64,000 bases of DNA. Origin: Hydrogenophaga crocea (GTDB lineage: Bacteria; Pseudomonadota; Gammaproteobacteria; Burkholderiales; Burkholderiaceae_C). The notes below the pieces were generated by a model. It was not told the origin of the DNA and ran no database searches. It saw nothing but the letters and a program-made list of their open reading frames with translations. Within the stretch, counting starts at the first letter, position 1; every line of letters begins with the position of its first letter. Made by a program: the position numbers and the translations under genes. Where the stretch lies: positions 3,720,001 through 3,784,000 of the forward strand of contig NZ_CP049989.1 in NCBI RefSeq assembly GCF_011388215.1. Direction: 5' to 3'. Shown here one piece after another: positions 9,138-17,088 of this stretch.

Positions 9138-9650
9138 TCAGCGCGGCTGCGCGAGGCGGCGCAGCTGGGCCTTGAGGCGCTGCACCTCGGCGGCCGAGAG
9201 CTCGCCCAGCACCTCGGCCTCGTGGGCGCGCGCGCGGCGCAGCAGCGGCTGCACCTTCTCGCGGCCCGCGGGCGTGATGGCCACCAGCGTGCGGCGCTGG
9301 TCGGCCGGGTCGTCCTGCAAGGCCACCCAGCCCTGCGCGACCAGGCGCTGCAGCAGCTTGGTCACCGTGGGCTGCTGGCTCAGCACCTCGTGCGCGAGCC
9401 GGCCCACGCTCATGGGCGGCTCGCCGCTGAGCACCGCGAGCACGCGCCACTCGAGCGAGCCCAGGCCCGCTTCGCGCACCTGGGCGTCGAAGTCCTTGAA
9501 CAGCGCGTGGTTGGCCTGGCCGAGCAGGTAGCCCAGATAGTCGTGGGTGAAACGCTCGCCCCCACGCTCCGCCGCTGCGCGGGTCGCTGCCCCCCGAGGG
9601 GACTGATCCGCCTTGGGGCGGCCCGGCGGCGGATCGTGCGCTGCGCTCAC
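9138..9650 (-). CDS. MarR-family regulator
   Basis: 170 residues from a GTG at 9650 that overlaps the flavin-reductase stop (GTGA). The winged helix is clear: GSLEWRVLAVLSGEPP, then LSQQPTVTKLLQRLVAQGWV as recognition helix, then DDPADQRRTLVAITPAGREK as the wing. Residues of roughly 8-31 are encoded by a palindromic dispersed repeat and do not look like family sequence. No ATG or GTG exists between that insert and the conserved domain, so the odd N-terminus is probably translated. It is likely to repress its own operon and the divergent genes through the dyad at 10182. NicR and PicR, regulators of nicotinate and picolinate pathways, are also MarR proteins. Confidence 0.9.
   Translation of the reverse strand: MSAAHDPPPGRPKADQSPRGAATRAAAERGGERFTHDYLGYLLGQANHALFKDFDAQVREAGLGSLEWRVLAVLSGEPPMSVGRLAHEVLSQQPTVTKLLQRLVAQGWVALQDDPADQRRTLVAITPAGREKVQPLLRRARAHEAEVLGELSAAEVQRLKAQLRRLAQPR
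9559..9634. repeat. palindromic dispersed element inside the marR reading frame
   Basis: The segment reads CCCCCACGCTCC, then GCTGCGCGGGTCGCTGCC, CCCCGAGGGG, and CCGCCTTGGGGCGGCCCGGC. It is made of nested short inverted repeats (CCCCGAGGGG; CCGCC with GGCGG) and matches a repetitive extragenic element I recall in many Comamonadaceae genomes. Here it sits in frame in the 5' end of the MarR gene. A shorter look-alike of its tail (GGCGGCGGATCGG) occurs near 22010. Confidence 0.65.
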
Positions 9651-10168
9651 AAGGGGTGCTCCGTGTAGAAGCGGCCGCCGTGAAAGAGCAGGGGCGAGGC
9701 CTCGGCCCGGTGGGCGCAGCGCTCGACCTCGCCCACGAAGATCACGTGGTCACCTTCGGTGTACTGGCTGCGGTTGAAGCACTCGAACACCGCGGCCGCG
9801 CCCTGCAGCAGCGGCGCGCCGTTGCCGCCCTCGCTGAAGGCCACGCCGGCCCAGCGGTCGATGTCGCGCGCGGCGAAGCGCTCGGCCAGGGCCTGCTGGT
9901 CGGCCGCGAGCACGTTGATCGCGTAGTGCTGGCCGTTGCGGAAGGCCGCCATCGAGCCCGCGCGGTGCGCCAGGCTCCAGAGCACCAGCGGCGGCGACAG
10001 CGACACCGAATTGAAGGAGTTGGCGGTCAGGCCCACCAGCGTGCCATCGGCGGTGCGCGCCGTCACGATGGTGACGCCGGTGGCGAACATGCCCAGTGAG
10101 GCGCGGAACTCCTGCGCCGAAAAATCGGGCGGGCGCGCCACCAGGCCGGATTGACGGGCAGGAGACAT
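9647..10168 (-). CDS. flavin reductase, small component of a two-component monooxygenase
   Basis: 173 residues from the ATG at 10168; longer readings run into the divergent promoter. A flavin-reductase-like (HpaC-type) domain: FRASLGMFATGVTIVTAR, then GLTANSFNSVSLSPPLVLWSL (flavin phosphate contact region), and GRFYTEHPL at the end. These enzymes reduce FMN or FAD with NAD(P)H and hand it to a partner oxygenase. The obvious partner is the acyl-CoA-dehydrogenase-fold protein at 12129-13394. First gene of an operon with marR, divergent from the NicX-like gene. Confidence 0.9.
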   Translation of the reverse strand: MSPARQSGLVARPPDFSAQEFRASLGMFATGVTIVTARTADGTLVGLTANSFNSVSLSPPLVLWSLAHRAGSMAAFRNGQHYAINVLAADQQALAERFAARDIDRWAGVAFSEGGNGAPLLQGAAAVFECFNRSQYTEGDHVIFVGEVERCAHRAEASPLLFHGGRFYTEHPL

Positions 10169-10181
10169 GGGCTGCAATTTA

Positions 10182-10195
10182 CATGAATTTTCATG
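10182..10195. promoter_or_regulatory. candidate MarR operator between divergent operons
   Basis: The perfect inverted repeat CATGAA-TT-TTCATG lies in an A+T-rich island in the 75-bp space between the flavin-reductase start (10168) and the NicX-like start (10244). Its size and symmetry suit a MarR dimer, and it would cover both promoters. Confidence 0.65.
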
Positions 10196-10243
10196 AATAA
10201 TGGCCGCCAGACGACCAACCCCCACCCGCGACAAGGAGACCGG

Positions 10244-11293
10244 ATGCTGCAGGAGCGGATCGAACCCGCCTGGATCGACGCCTTCGAGGCCATGCTGCGG
10301 CGCTGTGCGCTGCAGGCTGGCGAAGTGGTGGCGATTCTCGGCGAGACGCAAAGCCGGCCCGTGCTGGTGGAATTGGCGCACCTGGCCGCGGCGCGGCTGG
10401 GCGCGCGCTGCTTCCGCCTCACGCTGCCTTCGGTGTTCAGCACCAGCGAGCCGGTGCAGCGCTCCACCGGCGCTTGCCCCGCGATCCAGCAGCTGCAGCC
10501 GGTGATCGCCGCGCTCGCGGGCAGCCAGCTCGTGATCGACTGCACCGCCGAGGGCCTGATGCACGCGCCCGAGCTGCCCGCCATCCTCGCGGGCGCGGGC
10601 GGCACGCAGCCGCGCGTGGTCTACGTGAGCAACGAACACCCCGAGGCGCTGATGCGCCTGCTGCCCGACGAGGCCACCGAAGCGCGCGTGAAGGCGCACG
10701 TGAAGCGCCTGCGCGGCGCCCAGCGCATGCGCGTGACCTCGGCCGCGGGCACCGACCTGCACATCGACCTGGCCGGCGCGGTGTTCGGCGGCAACTGGGG
10801 CAGCACCACGCGGCCCGGCACGCTCACGCACTGGCCCGGCGGCCTGGTGCTGGGCTTTCCTGCCGCGGGCACGGTCAACGGCACGCTGGTGCTGGCCGAG
10901 GGCGACGTCAACCTCACCTTCAAGCGCTACATCGAGCGGCCGATCGCGCTCACCGTCGAGGCCGACACGGTCACGCGCATCGAGGGCCGCGGCGTCGATG
11001 CCGAGCTGCTGCGCAGCCACTACGCGGCCTGGAACGAGCCCGAGGCCTATGCGGTGAGCCACGTGGGCTACGGCCTCAACGAGCGCGCGCGCTGGGACAG
11101 CATGGCGCTCTACGACAAACGCGATTTCAACGGCACCGAGTTGCGCGCCTTCGCGGGCAACTTCCTTTACAGCACCGGCGCCAACGAGGTCGCGGGCCGG
11201 CACACGCGCGGGCACTTCGACTTCCCGCTGCGCCACTGCACCGTCGCGCTCGACGGGCAGGTGGTGATCGATGCCGGGCAGGTGGTGGCATGA
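10244..11293 (+). CDS. NicX-like 2,5-dihydroxypyridine 5,6-dioxygenase family protein
   Basis: 349 residues from the ATG at 10244, preceded by AAGGAG. An ATG at 10193 is in frame but overlaps the operator. It belongs to the aminopeptidase-M29-like group that contains NicX, the Fe(II) dioxygenase that opens 2,5-dihydroxypyridine to N-formylmaleamate. NicX is reported to bind metal through His265, His318 and Asp320. Here His273 (in VSHVGYGLN) and His324-x-Asp326 (in GHFDFPL) keep that order and nearly that spacing. The next gene is a NicD-like hydrolase, overlapping by ATGA. The true ring substrate is unknown, and a peptidase role is less likely given the neighbours. Confidence 0.8.
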   Translation: MLQERIEPAWIDAFEAMLRRCALQAGEVVAILGETQSRPVLVELAHLAAARLGARCFRLTLPSVFSTSEPVQRSTGACPAIQQLQPVIAALAGSQLVIDCTAEGLMHAPELPAILAGAGGTQPRVVYVSNEHPEALMRLLPDEATEARVKAHVKRLRGAQRMRVTSAAGTDLHIDLAGAVFGGNWGSTTRPGTLTHWPGGLVLGFPAAGTVNGTLVLAEGDVNLTFKRYIERPIALTVEADTVTRIEGRGVDAELLRSHYAAWNEPEAYAVSHVGYGLNERARWDSMALYDKRDFNGTELRAFAGNFLYSTGANEVAGRHTRGHFDFPLRHCTVALDGQVVIDAGQVVA

Positions 11294-12105
11294 ACAGCCT
11301 GCCCACCTTCACCGCGCTCGGCAGCGGGCCCACCGTGCTCATGCTGCACGGCATCGGCGGTGGCCACCTGGCCTTTGCGCCGCAGGTCGAAACGCTTGCG
11401 GGCGCGGGCTACCGCGCCATCGCCTGGGACATGCCGGGCTACGGCCGCAGCGCGCCCATCGAGCCCTACACCTTCAAGGGCCTGGCGCAAAGCTGCGTCG
11501 ACCTGATCGACGCCCTGCAGTGCGAGAGCGTGGTGCTGGTGGGCCACAGCATGGGCGGCATGGTCGCGCAGGAGGTGGTGGCACGACGCCCCGACAAGGT
11601 CAGCCGCCTGGTGCTCGCGGGCACCTCGGCCGCCTTCGGCAAGCGCACCGACGGCCGCAGCGCCGAGGCCTGGGCGCAGCAGTTCATCGCCCAGCGCACC
11701 GCGCCGCTGGACGCCGGCAAGAGCATGGCCGAAGTGGCCCAGGTGCTGGTGCCGCAGATGACCGGCCCGGGCGCCTTGCCCGAAGGCCTGCGCCTGGCCG
11801 AGCACTGCATGGGCGGTGTGCCCGCGGCCACCTACCGGCGCGCGCTCGAATGCCTGGTCACCTTCGACCGCCAGCAGCAGCTCGCCGACATCCGCGTGCC
11901 CACGCTGCTCATCGGCGGCGAGTTCGACCGCGTGGCCGCGCCCGCGGTGATGAAGCAGATGGCCGACAGCATTCCGCGCGCGCGCTACGCCGAGCTCAAG
12001 GGCATCGGCCACCTCATGAACCTCGAAGCGCCCGACGACTTCGACGGCCTGCTGCTGGGCTTTCTGGCCGAGCCCGCGCCCGCGCCGCACGCCGACCTGC
12101 ACTGA
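11290..12105 (+). CDS. alpha/beta hydrolase, NicD-like
   Basis: 271 residues; the ATG overlaps the dioxygenase stop (ATGA). The fold markers are HGIGGGHLAF for the oxyanion hole, the nucleophile elbow GHSMGG with Ser87, an acid in GGEFDRVA, and the catalytic His in GIGHLMNLE. Next to a NicX-type enzyme the parallel is NicD, which deformylates N-formylmaleamate. Carbon-carbon hydrolases of meta-cleavage pathways have the same architecture, so the substrate is inferred from context. No maleamate amidase or maleate isomerase gene follows, so later steps must be elsewhere or differ. Confidence 0.88.
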   Translation: MNSLPTFTALGSGPTVLMLHGIGGGHLAFAPQVETLAGAGYRAIAWDMPGYGRSAPIEPYTFKGLAQSCVDLIDALQCESVVLVGHSMGGMVAQEVVARRPDKVSRLVLAGTSAAFGKRTDGRSAEAWAQQFIAQRTAPLDAGKSMAEVAQVLVPQMTGPGALPEGLRLAEHCMGGVPAATYRRALECLVTFDRQQQLADIRVPTLLIGGEFDRVAAPAVMKQMADSIPRARYAELKGIGHLMNLEAPDDFDGLLLGFLAEPAPAPHADLH

Positions 12106-12128
12106 GACCGCCCCAAGGAGACACGCCC

Positions 12129-13394
12129 ATGAACCGCGACCCCCTGTCCACCGGCCTGGACTTCACGCCCGCCGTGGGCGACATGGCTTTCACGCCGCTG
12201 CAGCGCGAACTGCTCACCGTGGCCCACCGCCTGGGCCGCGAGAAGTTCGCGCCGCGCGCCGCGCAATGGGACCGCGAGGCGAGCTTTCCCTTCGCCAACT
12301 ACGACGACCTGCGCGAGGCTGGCTTCCTCAAGCTCTGCGTGCCGCGCGAGCACGGCGGCCTGGGCGCCGACTACCCCACCTACATGATGGTGGCGGCCGA
12401 GATCGGCCGCTTCTGCGGCGCCACCGCACTCACCTGGAACATGCACATCTGCAGCACCATGTGGACGGGCGTGCTCGCCGACGGCATACCCATGACCGAC
12501 GCGCAGCGCAGCGAGCACACGGCGCGGCGCGAGCTGCACTTCCGCCGCATCGTCGACGACGGCGCGCTCTATGCCCAGCCCTTCAGCGAAGGCTCGGCCG
12601 CCGCGGCCGGGCGCGCACCCTTCGGCACCACGGCGAAGAAGGTCGAGGGCGGCTGGCGCATCAATGGCCGCAAGATTTTCGCCAGCCTCTCGGGTGCGGC
12701 CGACTACTACGGCATCCTCTGCACCGAAGACGTGGACGGCAAAGACCCCGACCCGCGCGACACGATGTACATCAGCGTGCCCGCGACCAGCGAGGGCCTG
12801 ACCATCAGTGGCGATTGGGACCCGCTGGGCATGCGCGGCACCGTCAGCCGCAACCTGCACTTCCAGGACGTGTTCGTGAGCGACGCCGAGCAGCTCATGC
12901 CGCGCGGCATCTACTTCACCGGCGCGCAGACCTGGCCCGCCATGTTCTTCACGCTCGCGCCCACCTACCTGGGCCTGGCCAACGCGGCCTACGACTTCAC
13001 CGTGAAGTACCTGCGCGGCGAGGTCGAGGGCGAGCCGCCCGTGAAACGCCGCCAGTACCCGACCAAGCAGATCGCGGTGGCGCAGATGCGCATCCAGCTC
13101 GAGGCCATGAAGAGCCTGTTCGTGCGCGCCATTCAGGAAGCGCGGCCCAACCCGGGCAAGGACGAGAAGCTGCGCCTGTACGCCGCGCACCACACGGTGA
13201 TGGAGGGTGCCAACGACATCGCGCGCCTGGCCATCCGCACCTGTGGCGGCCAGAGCATGATGAAGCACCTGCCGCTGGAGCGCCTCTACCGCGACAGCCG
13301 CTGCGGCTCGCTCATGCTGCCCTGGACGGCCGAGCTCATCGTCGACCGCATGGGGCGCGAAACGCTTTACGAGCCAGGCGAGAGAGACGCCTGA
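12129..13394 (+). CDS. acyl-CoA-dehydrogenase-fold flavoprotein, probable oxygenase component
   Basis: 421 residues, preceded by AAGGAG, 23 bp after the hydrolase gene. The fold is clear (FLKLCVPREHGGLGADYP; GWRINGRKIFASLSGAADYY; DPLGMRGTVSRNLHFQDVFV). In MCAD-type dehydrogenases the catalytic Glu lies in a IYEGT motif after RDARI. Here the aligned stretch is RDSRCGSLMLPWT (388-400), with Leu or Pro in that place. Flavin-dependent monooxygenases such as DszC and HpaB relatives share the fold, lack that base and need a flavin reductase, which this locus has. I infer a two-component monooxygenase that hydroxylates the aromatic ring before NicX-type cleavage. The 3' end overlaps dadA by 28 bp, tail to tail. 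Confidence 0.82.
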   Translation: MNRDPLSTGLDFTPAVGDMAFTPLQRELLTVAHRLGREKFAPRAAQWDREASFPFANYDDLREAGFLKLCVPREHGGLGADYPTYMMVAAEIGRFCGATALTWNMHICSTMWTGVLADGIPMTDAQRSEHTARRELHFRRIVDDGALYAQPFSEGSAAAAGRAPFGTTAKKVEGGWRINGRKIFASLSGAADYYGILCTEDVDGKDPDPRDTMYISVPATSEGLTISGDWDPLGMRGTVSRNLHFQDVFVSDAEQLMPRGIYFTGAQTWPAMFFTLAPTYLGLANAAYDFTVKYLRGEVEGEPPVKRRQYPTKQIAVAQMRIQLEAMKSLFVRAIQEARPNPGKDEKLRLYAAHHTVMEGANDIARLAIRTCGGQSMMKHLPLERLYRDSRCGSLMLPWTAELIVDRMGRETLYEPGERDA

Positions 13395-14716
13395 GCGCGC
13401 GCGGCGCGCGGCAGGCGCGTGTCGGCTTCGAAGCCGTGGAAGCCGAAGGCCATGGCGGGCCGTTCGCCGCTGATGAGCTCGGCCAGGGCCTTGCCCGAAC
13501 CGGCGCCGTGCGTCCAGCCCAGCGTGCCGTGGCCCGCGTTGATCCACAGGCCTTTCACGGGCAGGCGGCCGATCAGGGGAATGTTGGTCGGCGTCGCGGG
13601 GCGCAGGCCGGTCCAGAAGCGCGGGTTGCCGCCCTCGGCCGGCAGCCGCGTGTCGGCCACGCCGGGGAACACCTCTTCGATGCGGCGCACCAGCATCTCG
13701 CAGCGTTTGCGGGCCAGCGGCGTGTCCAGCGACAGGTCGAAGCCACCGAGTTCAATGGTGCCGGCCACGCGCAGCTCGTTGCCCAGGCGCGAGAGCGCGA
13801 TCTTGCGGCTGTCGTCGATCATGCTCACGAAGGGCGCGCGCTCGGGCTCGAGCAGCGGCAGCGTGGCGCTGTAGCCCTTGCCCGGGTAGATCGGCACGCG
13901 CACGCCGATGCGCGCGAGCAGCGGCGTGGTGTACGAACCGCAGGCCACCACGGTGGCGTCGGCCTTGAGCGCAGTGAGCACGCCGGTGTCGCGGCTGCGC
14001 ACCCGCACATGGGTCACCGCGCCACCGGCCACCTCGATCTGCTCGATGTCGTGGCCGAACAGCAGGCGCGCGCCGCGCGCGGCGCACAGCGCAGCCAGCT
14101 GCTGCGTGAACACGCGCGCGTCGCCCGACTCGTCGCTTTCGGTGAAGGTGCCGCCCACGATGCGATCGCCGTACGAGGCCAGCGCGGGTTCGATGCGCAG
14201 CAGCTCGTCGCGCGAGACCACGCGGCGCTTCACGCCGAAGCGGCCCATGAGCTCGGCCGCACCGGCCGCGCCGTCGAAGGATTTCTGGTCGACGTAGAAG
14301 TGCGCGATGCCGCGCTCGAGCCGGTGGTAATCGATGCCGGTCTCGCGCACCACGTCTTTCAGTGCCGCGTGGCTGTACGAGCCCAGCGCCACCAGCTGCG
14401 CCACGTTGCGCTCGAAGGCCGCGTCGTTGCACTGCGCCAGGAACTGCAGGCCCCAGCGCCACTGCGCCGGGTCGAGCTGCGGGCGAAACAGCAGCGGCGA
14501 GGTGGGCGAAAACATCCACTTGAGCGCTTTCAGCGGCGCTTCGCGGTTGGCCCAGGGCTCGCAATAGCTGACCGAGATCTGCGCGGCGTTGGCAAAGCTG
14601 GTTTCCAGTGCCGCGTCGGGCTGGCGCTCGACGAGCGTGACCTCGTGGCCGCGCTGCAGCAGGTGCCAGGCGGTGCTCACGCCGATGATGCCGGCGCCCA
14701 GAACGGTGACTTTCAT
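13367..14716 (-). CDS. dadA: D-amino-acid dehydrogenase small subunit
   Basis: 449 residues from the ATG at 14716; a longer reading to 14806 would cross the regulatory dyad. A FAD-dependent oxidase of the DAO fold: GAGIIG dinucleotide motif at 7-12, the DadA region NAAQISVSYCEPWANREAP near 44-62, and the C-terminal GLRPATPTNIPLIG and NAGHGTLGWTHGAGSGKALAEL. It oxidises D-amino acids, mainly D-Ala, to keto acids at the inner face of the membrane and feeds the quinone pool. Divergent from a LysR gene that probably regulates it. Confidence 0.93.
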   Translation of the reverse strand: MKVTVLGAGIIGVSTAWHLLQRGHEVTLVERQPDAALETSFANAAQISVSYCEPWANREAPLKALKWMFSPTSPLLFRPQLDPAQWRWGLQFLAQCNDAAFERNVAQLVALGSYSHAALKDVVRETGIDYHRLERGIAHFYVDQKSFDGAAGAAELMGRFGVKRRVVSRDELLRIEPALASYGDRIVGGTFTESDESGDARVFTQQLAALCAARGARLLFGHDIEQIEVAGGAVTHVRVRSRDTGVLTALKADATVVACGSYTTPLLARIGVRVPIYPGKGYSATLPLLEPERAPFVSMIDDSRKIALSRLGNELRVAGTIELGGFDLSLDTPLARKRCEMLVRRIEEVFPGVADTRLPAEGGNPRFWTGLRPATPTNIPLIGRLPVKGLWINAGHGTLGWTHGAGSGKALAELISGERPAMAFGFHGFEADTRLPRAARAQASLSPGS

Positions 14717-14801
14717 GGTGGATCTCCCGGCGCGGTGCGCCTGTGCCACCAGTGTCGGGAAATCCCCGTCCGAAATGAAGCGGGATTCAAGCAAAATCGA
14801 G

Positions 14802-14822
14802 TTCATCAGTTTGGCTGATGAA
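14802..14822. promoter_or_regulatory. candidate LysR operator between dadA and lysR
   Basis: Perfect 8-bp arms, TTCATCAG-TTTGG-CTGATGAA. It lies in the divergent region, immediately upstream of the chosen regulator start (14833). An earlier in-frame ATG at 14818 falls inside the dyad, which argues against that start. Confidence 0.65.
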
Positions 14823-14832
14823 AGAACCCCCG

Positions 14833-15750
14833 ATGAGCACCTTCGATCCCGACGCCCTCGAATGCCTGGCCGCCATCGTGGAAGAGGGCGGCTTCGAGCG
14901 CGCCGCGCAGCGCCTGTCCATCACGCAGTCGGCCGTGTCGCAGCGGCTGCGCGCGCTCGAGGCGCAGGTGGGCACGGTGCTGATCGTGCGCAGCCGCCCG
15001 CTCAAGCCCACGCCCGCGGGCCAGCTCATGCTCAAGCACGCCAAGATGATGCGGCTGCTGCGCGCCGACCTCGAGAAGGACCTGAAGGAGCTCGCGCCCA
15101 GCAACGCCGCCAGCGGCCGCGGCGAGGAGCGCATTTCGGTGGCCATCAACGCCGACAGCATCGCCACCTGGGCCCTGCCCGCCCTCGACGCGCTGGCGCG
15201 CGCGGGCCTGCCGGTGGAAATCATCGCCGACGATCAGGAGTTCACCCACGAGTGGCTGCGCGAAGGCCAGGTGCTGGGCTGCGTGACCTCGCTGGGCCAG
15301 GCGCTGCGCGGCTGCCGCATGGAGCCGCTGGGCGTGATGGACTACGTGCTGGTGGCAGAGCCCGGCTTTGCGCTGGAGCACTGTCCCAAGGGCCTTAACA
15401 CGCAGAACTTCCACCGCCTGCCCTTCATCGCCTTCAACCGCAAGGACCAGCTGCAGCACGCCTTTGTCGAACAGCGCTTCGGCCTCTCGCGCGTGGTGCT
15501 CAAGCAGCGCTTCGTGCCGTCCAGCGAAGGCCAGGTGCGCGCGGTGCTCGCGGGCTGGGGCGTGAGCGTGGTGCCCGAGCTGCTGGTGCGCGAACGCATC
15601 GCGCGCGGAGAACTGGTGGACCTGGCGCCGCGCCACCGCGTGGGCGTGGCGCTGCACTGGCACTGCTGGAACCTGAGCTCTGACGTGCTCGACGCGCTGA
15701 GCGCGGCGCTGCGCGACGCGGCCGGCCGGGCCCTGCGCGCGCCGCTCTGA
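14833..15750 (+). CDS. LysR-family regulator, ArgP/LysG-like
   Basis: 305 residues from the ATG at 14833. The N-terminal winged helix is LECLAAIVEEGGFERAAQRLSITQSAVSQRLRALE, and the wording SITQSAVSQRLRALE plus the following VLIVRSRP is typical of the ArgP (IciA) and LysG subgroup that senses basic amino acids. The effector domain follows with AINADSIATW, another subgroup signature. ArgP-type proteins often control amino-acid export or use, which fits a divergent dadA. The alternative start at 14818 adds five residues. Confidence 0.88.
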   Translation: MSTFDPDALECLAAIVEEGGFERAAQRLSITQSAVSQRLRALEAQVGTVLIVRSRPLKPTPAGQLMLKHAKMMRLLRADLEKDLKELAPSNAASGRGEERISVAINADSIATWALPALDALARAGLPVEIIADDQEFTHEWLREGQVLGCVTSLGQALRGCRMEPLGVMDYVLVAEPGFALEHCPKGLNTQNFHRLPFIAFNRKDQLQHAFVEQRFGLSRVVLKQRFVPSSEGQVRAVLAGWGVSVVPELLVRERIARGELVDLAPRHRVGVALHWHCWNLSSDVLDALSAALRDAAGRALRAPL

Positions 15751-15757
15751 GGCGCGC

Positions 15758-15783
15758 AAAAAAAAGCCCCGCGCGGGCGGGGC
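15758..15783 (-). terminator. Rho-independent terminator of the fasciclin gene
   Basis: On the minus strand the stem GCCCCGC-N4-GCGGGGC is followed by eight U residues. It lies between the convergent ends of the lysR and fasciclin genes. The plus-strand side has no U-tract. Confidence 0.85.
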
Positions 15784-15807
15784 CTGGGCAGCGCCTGCGC
15801 GCCGGCC

Positions 15808-16263
15808 TCACTTGGGCATGATCACCGTGTCGATCACGTGGATGACGCCGTTGCTCGCGGCCACGTCGGTCGCCACCACCTTGGCGTTGTCCACGGTCAC
15901 ACCGCCCGAGGTGCCCACCGTGATCTCGCCGCCCTGCACGGTCTTCACCTTGCCGGCCTTCACGTCCTTGGCCATCACCTTGCCCGGCACCACGTGGTAG
16001 GTGAGCACGGCGGTGAGCTTGGCCTTGTCCTTGAGCAGCGCATCGAGCTGGTCCTTGGGGATCTTGGCAAAGGCCTCGTCCGACGGCGCGAACACCGTGA
16101 ACGGGCCCGGGCCCTTGAGGGTGTCCACCAGGCCGGCGGCCTGCACCGCGGTCACCAGGGTCTTGAACGAGCCGGCGGACACGGCGGTGTCCACGATGTC
16201 CTTGGCGTGGGCGGCAGCGAGGGCGCCGAACGCGAGCACGGAGGCAATGAGGGTCTTCTTCAT
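15808..16263 (-). CDS. secreted fasciclin-domain protein
   Basis: 151 residues: a Sec signal peptide ([20 protein letters not shown]) and one FAS1 domain. The two conserved FAS1 boxes are visible as [17 protein letters not shown] and, at the end, [13 protein letters not shown], with TYHVVPGKV between. Single-domain bacterial FAS1 proteins are periplasmic or secreted adhesion-type proteins of unclear role. Divergent from a TetR gene across an unusually A+T-rich 177-bp region. Confidence 0.92.
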   Translation of the reverse strand: MKKTLIASVLAFGALAAAHAKDIVDTAVSAGSFKTLVTAVQAAGLVDTLKGPGPFTVFAPSDEAFAKIPKDQLDALLKDKAKLTAVLTYHVVPGKVMAKDVKAGKVKTVQGGEITVGTSGGVTVDNAKVVATDVAASNGVIHVIDTVIMPK

Positions 16264-16332
16264 GCAGAGGTCCTTCCTGAAGCCGCGGTCAACATAGACC
16301 GCGGCGGAAATTTAAACCATGTTGTTCGCAAG

Positions 16333-16348
16333 AAGACTGAATAGTCTT
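16333..16348. promoter_or_regulatory. candidate operator between fasciclin and tetR genes
   Basis: The inverted repeat AAGACT-GAAT-AGTCTT is perfect and lies in the A+T-rich divergent region, 70 bp before the fasciclin start and 93 bp before the tetR start. It is a plausible binding site for the adjacent TetR protein. No experimental basis. Confidence 0.45.
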
Positions 16349-16440
16349 AAAGACGACCAAAAAGTAAGGAAGTCGACGATCAGGTTGAACTCGGGCAGAA
16401 TCCGGCGATCACAACGGGCTTTTGCCTCGATCGCCTTTCC

Positions 16441-17076
16441 ATGCCGCCAGCCGCCAAGTCCTCCGCCGCCCCCAAGCTCAGCTTTCGCGAGCAGATGCAC
16501 CTCGCCCGCGAGGACGCCATCATTTCGGCGGTCAACCGTTTCCTGGCCGAGAAGGGCTTCGACGCCATGACCGTCGACGAGGTCGCGGCCGACGTGGGCA
16601 TCGCCAAGGCCAGCCTGTACAAGCACTTCCCGAGCAAGGAAGACCTGGCCGCCGCGGCCATGGTGCGTGTGATGGACCGCGCGCGCGCCTTCCTTGACGG
16701 CCTGCAGGCCGACCCGAACGCGCGCCCGCTCGACCAGCTCAAGGCGGTGGCGCGCTGGACCATGGAGGTGCAGCTCGATGGCGAGATGCCCTCGCTGCCG
16801 AGCGAGAACTCCTCGCTGCGCACCACGCTGATCAACAACAAGGCCTACATGGACGGCCTGATGGATGTGAGCGAGCGCCTGGGCGCGTGGATCACCGCGG
16901 CCCAGGCCGACGGCAGCATCAGCCCTGCGCTGCCGCCCATCGCGGTGCTCTACACGCTGTACGCGCGCGCCTGCGATCCGGTGCTCGGCTTTCTCAAGAT
17001 GTCCGAGCTCTACACGCGCGAGCAGATCGTCGACATGGTGCTCAGCACCTGCTTCGAAGGCCTGCGCGCGCGCTGA
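16441..17076 (+). CDS. TetR/AcrR-family regulator
   Basis: 211 residues. Helix-turn-helix MTVDEVAADVGIAKASLYKHFPSKEDL at about 41-67. The C-terminal domain resembles the TetR_C group seen in regulators of envelope and biofilm genes. It is divergent from the fasciclin gene, its most likely target. It converges on the universal stress protein gene with a gap of 12 bp and no terminator visible. Confidence 0.9.
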   Translation: MPPAAKSSAAPKLSFREQMHLAREDAIISAVNRFLAEKGFDAMTVDEVAADVGIAKASLYKHFPSKEDLAAAAMVRVMDRARAFLDGLQADPNARPLDQLKAVARWTMEVQLDGEMPSLPSENSSLRTTLINNKAYMDGLMDVSERLGAWITAAQADGSISPALPPIAVLYTLYARACDPVLGFLKMSELYTREQIVDMVLSTCFEGLRAR

Positions 17077-17088
17077 TGCCGACGGTGC

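Noticed and set aside
13367..13394. 28-bp overlap of the flavoprotein and dadA genes as an annotation error
   Set aside because: Both C-termini look natural and the genes are convergent, so a short tail-to-tail overlap is acceptable.
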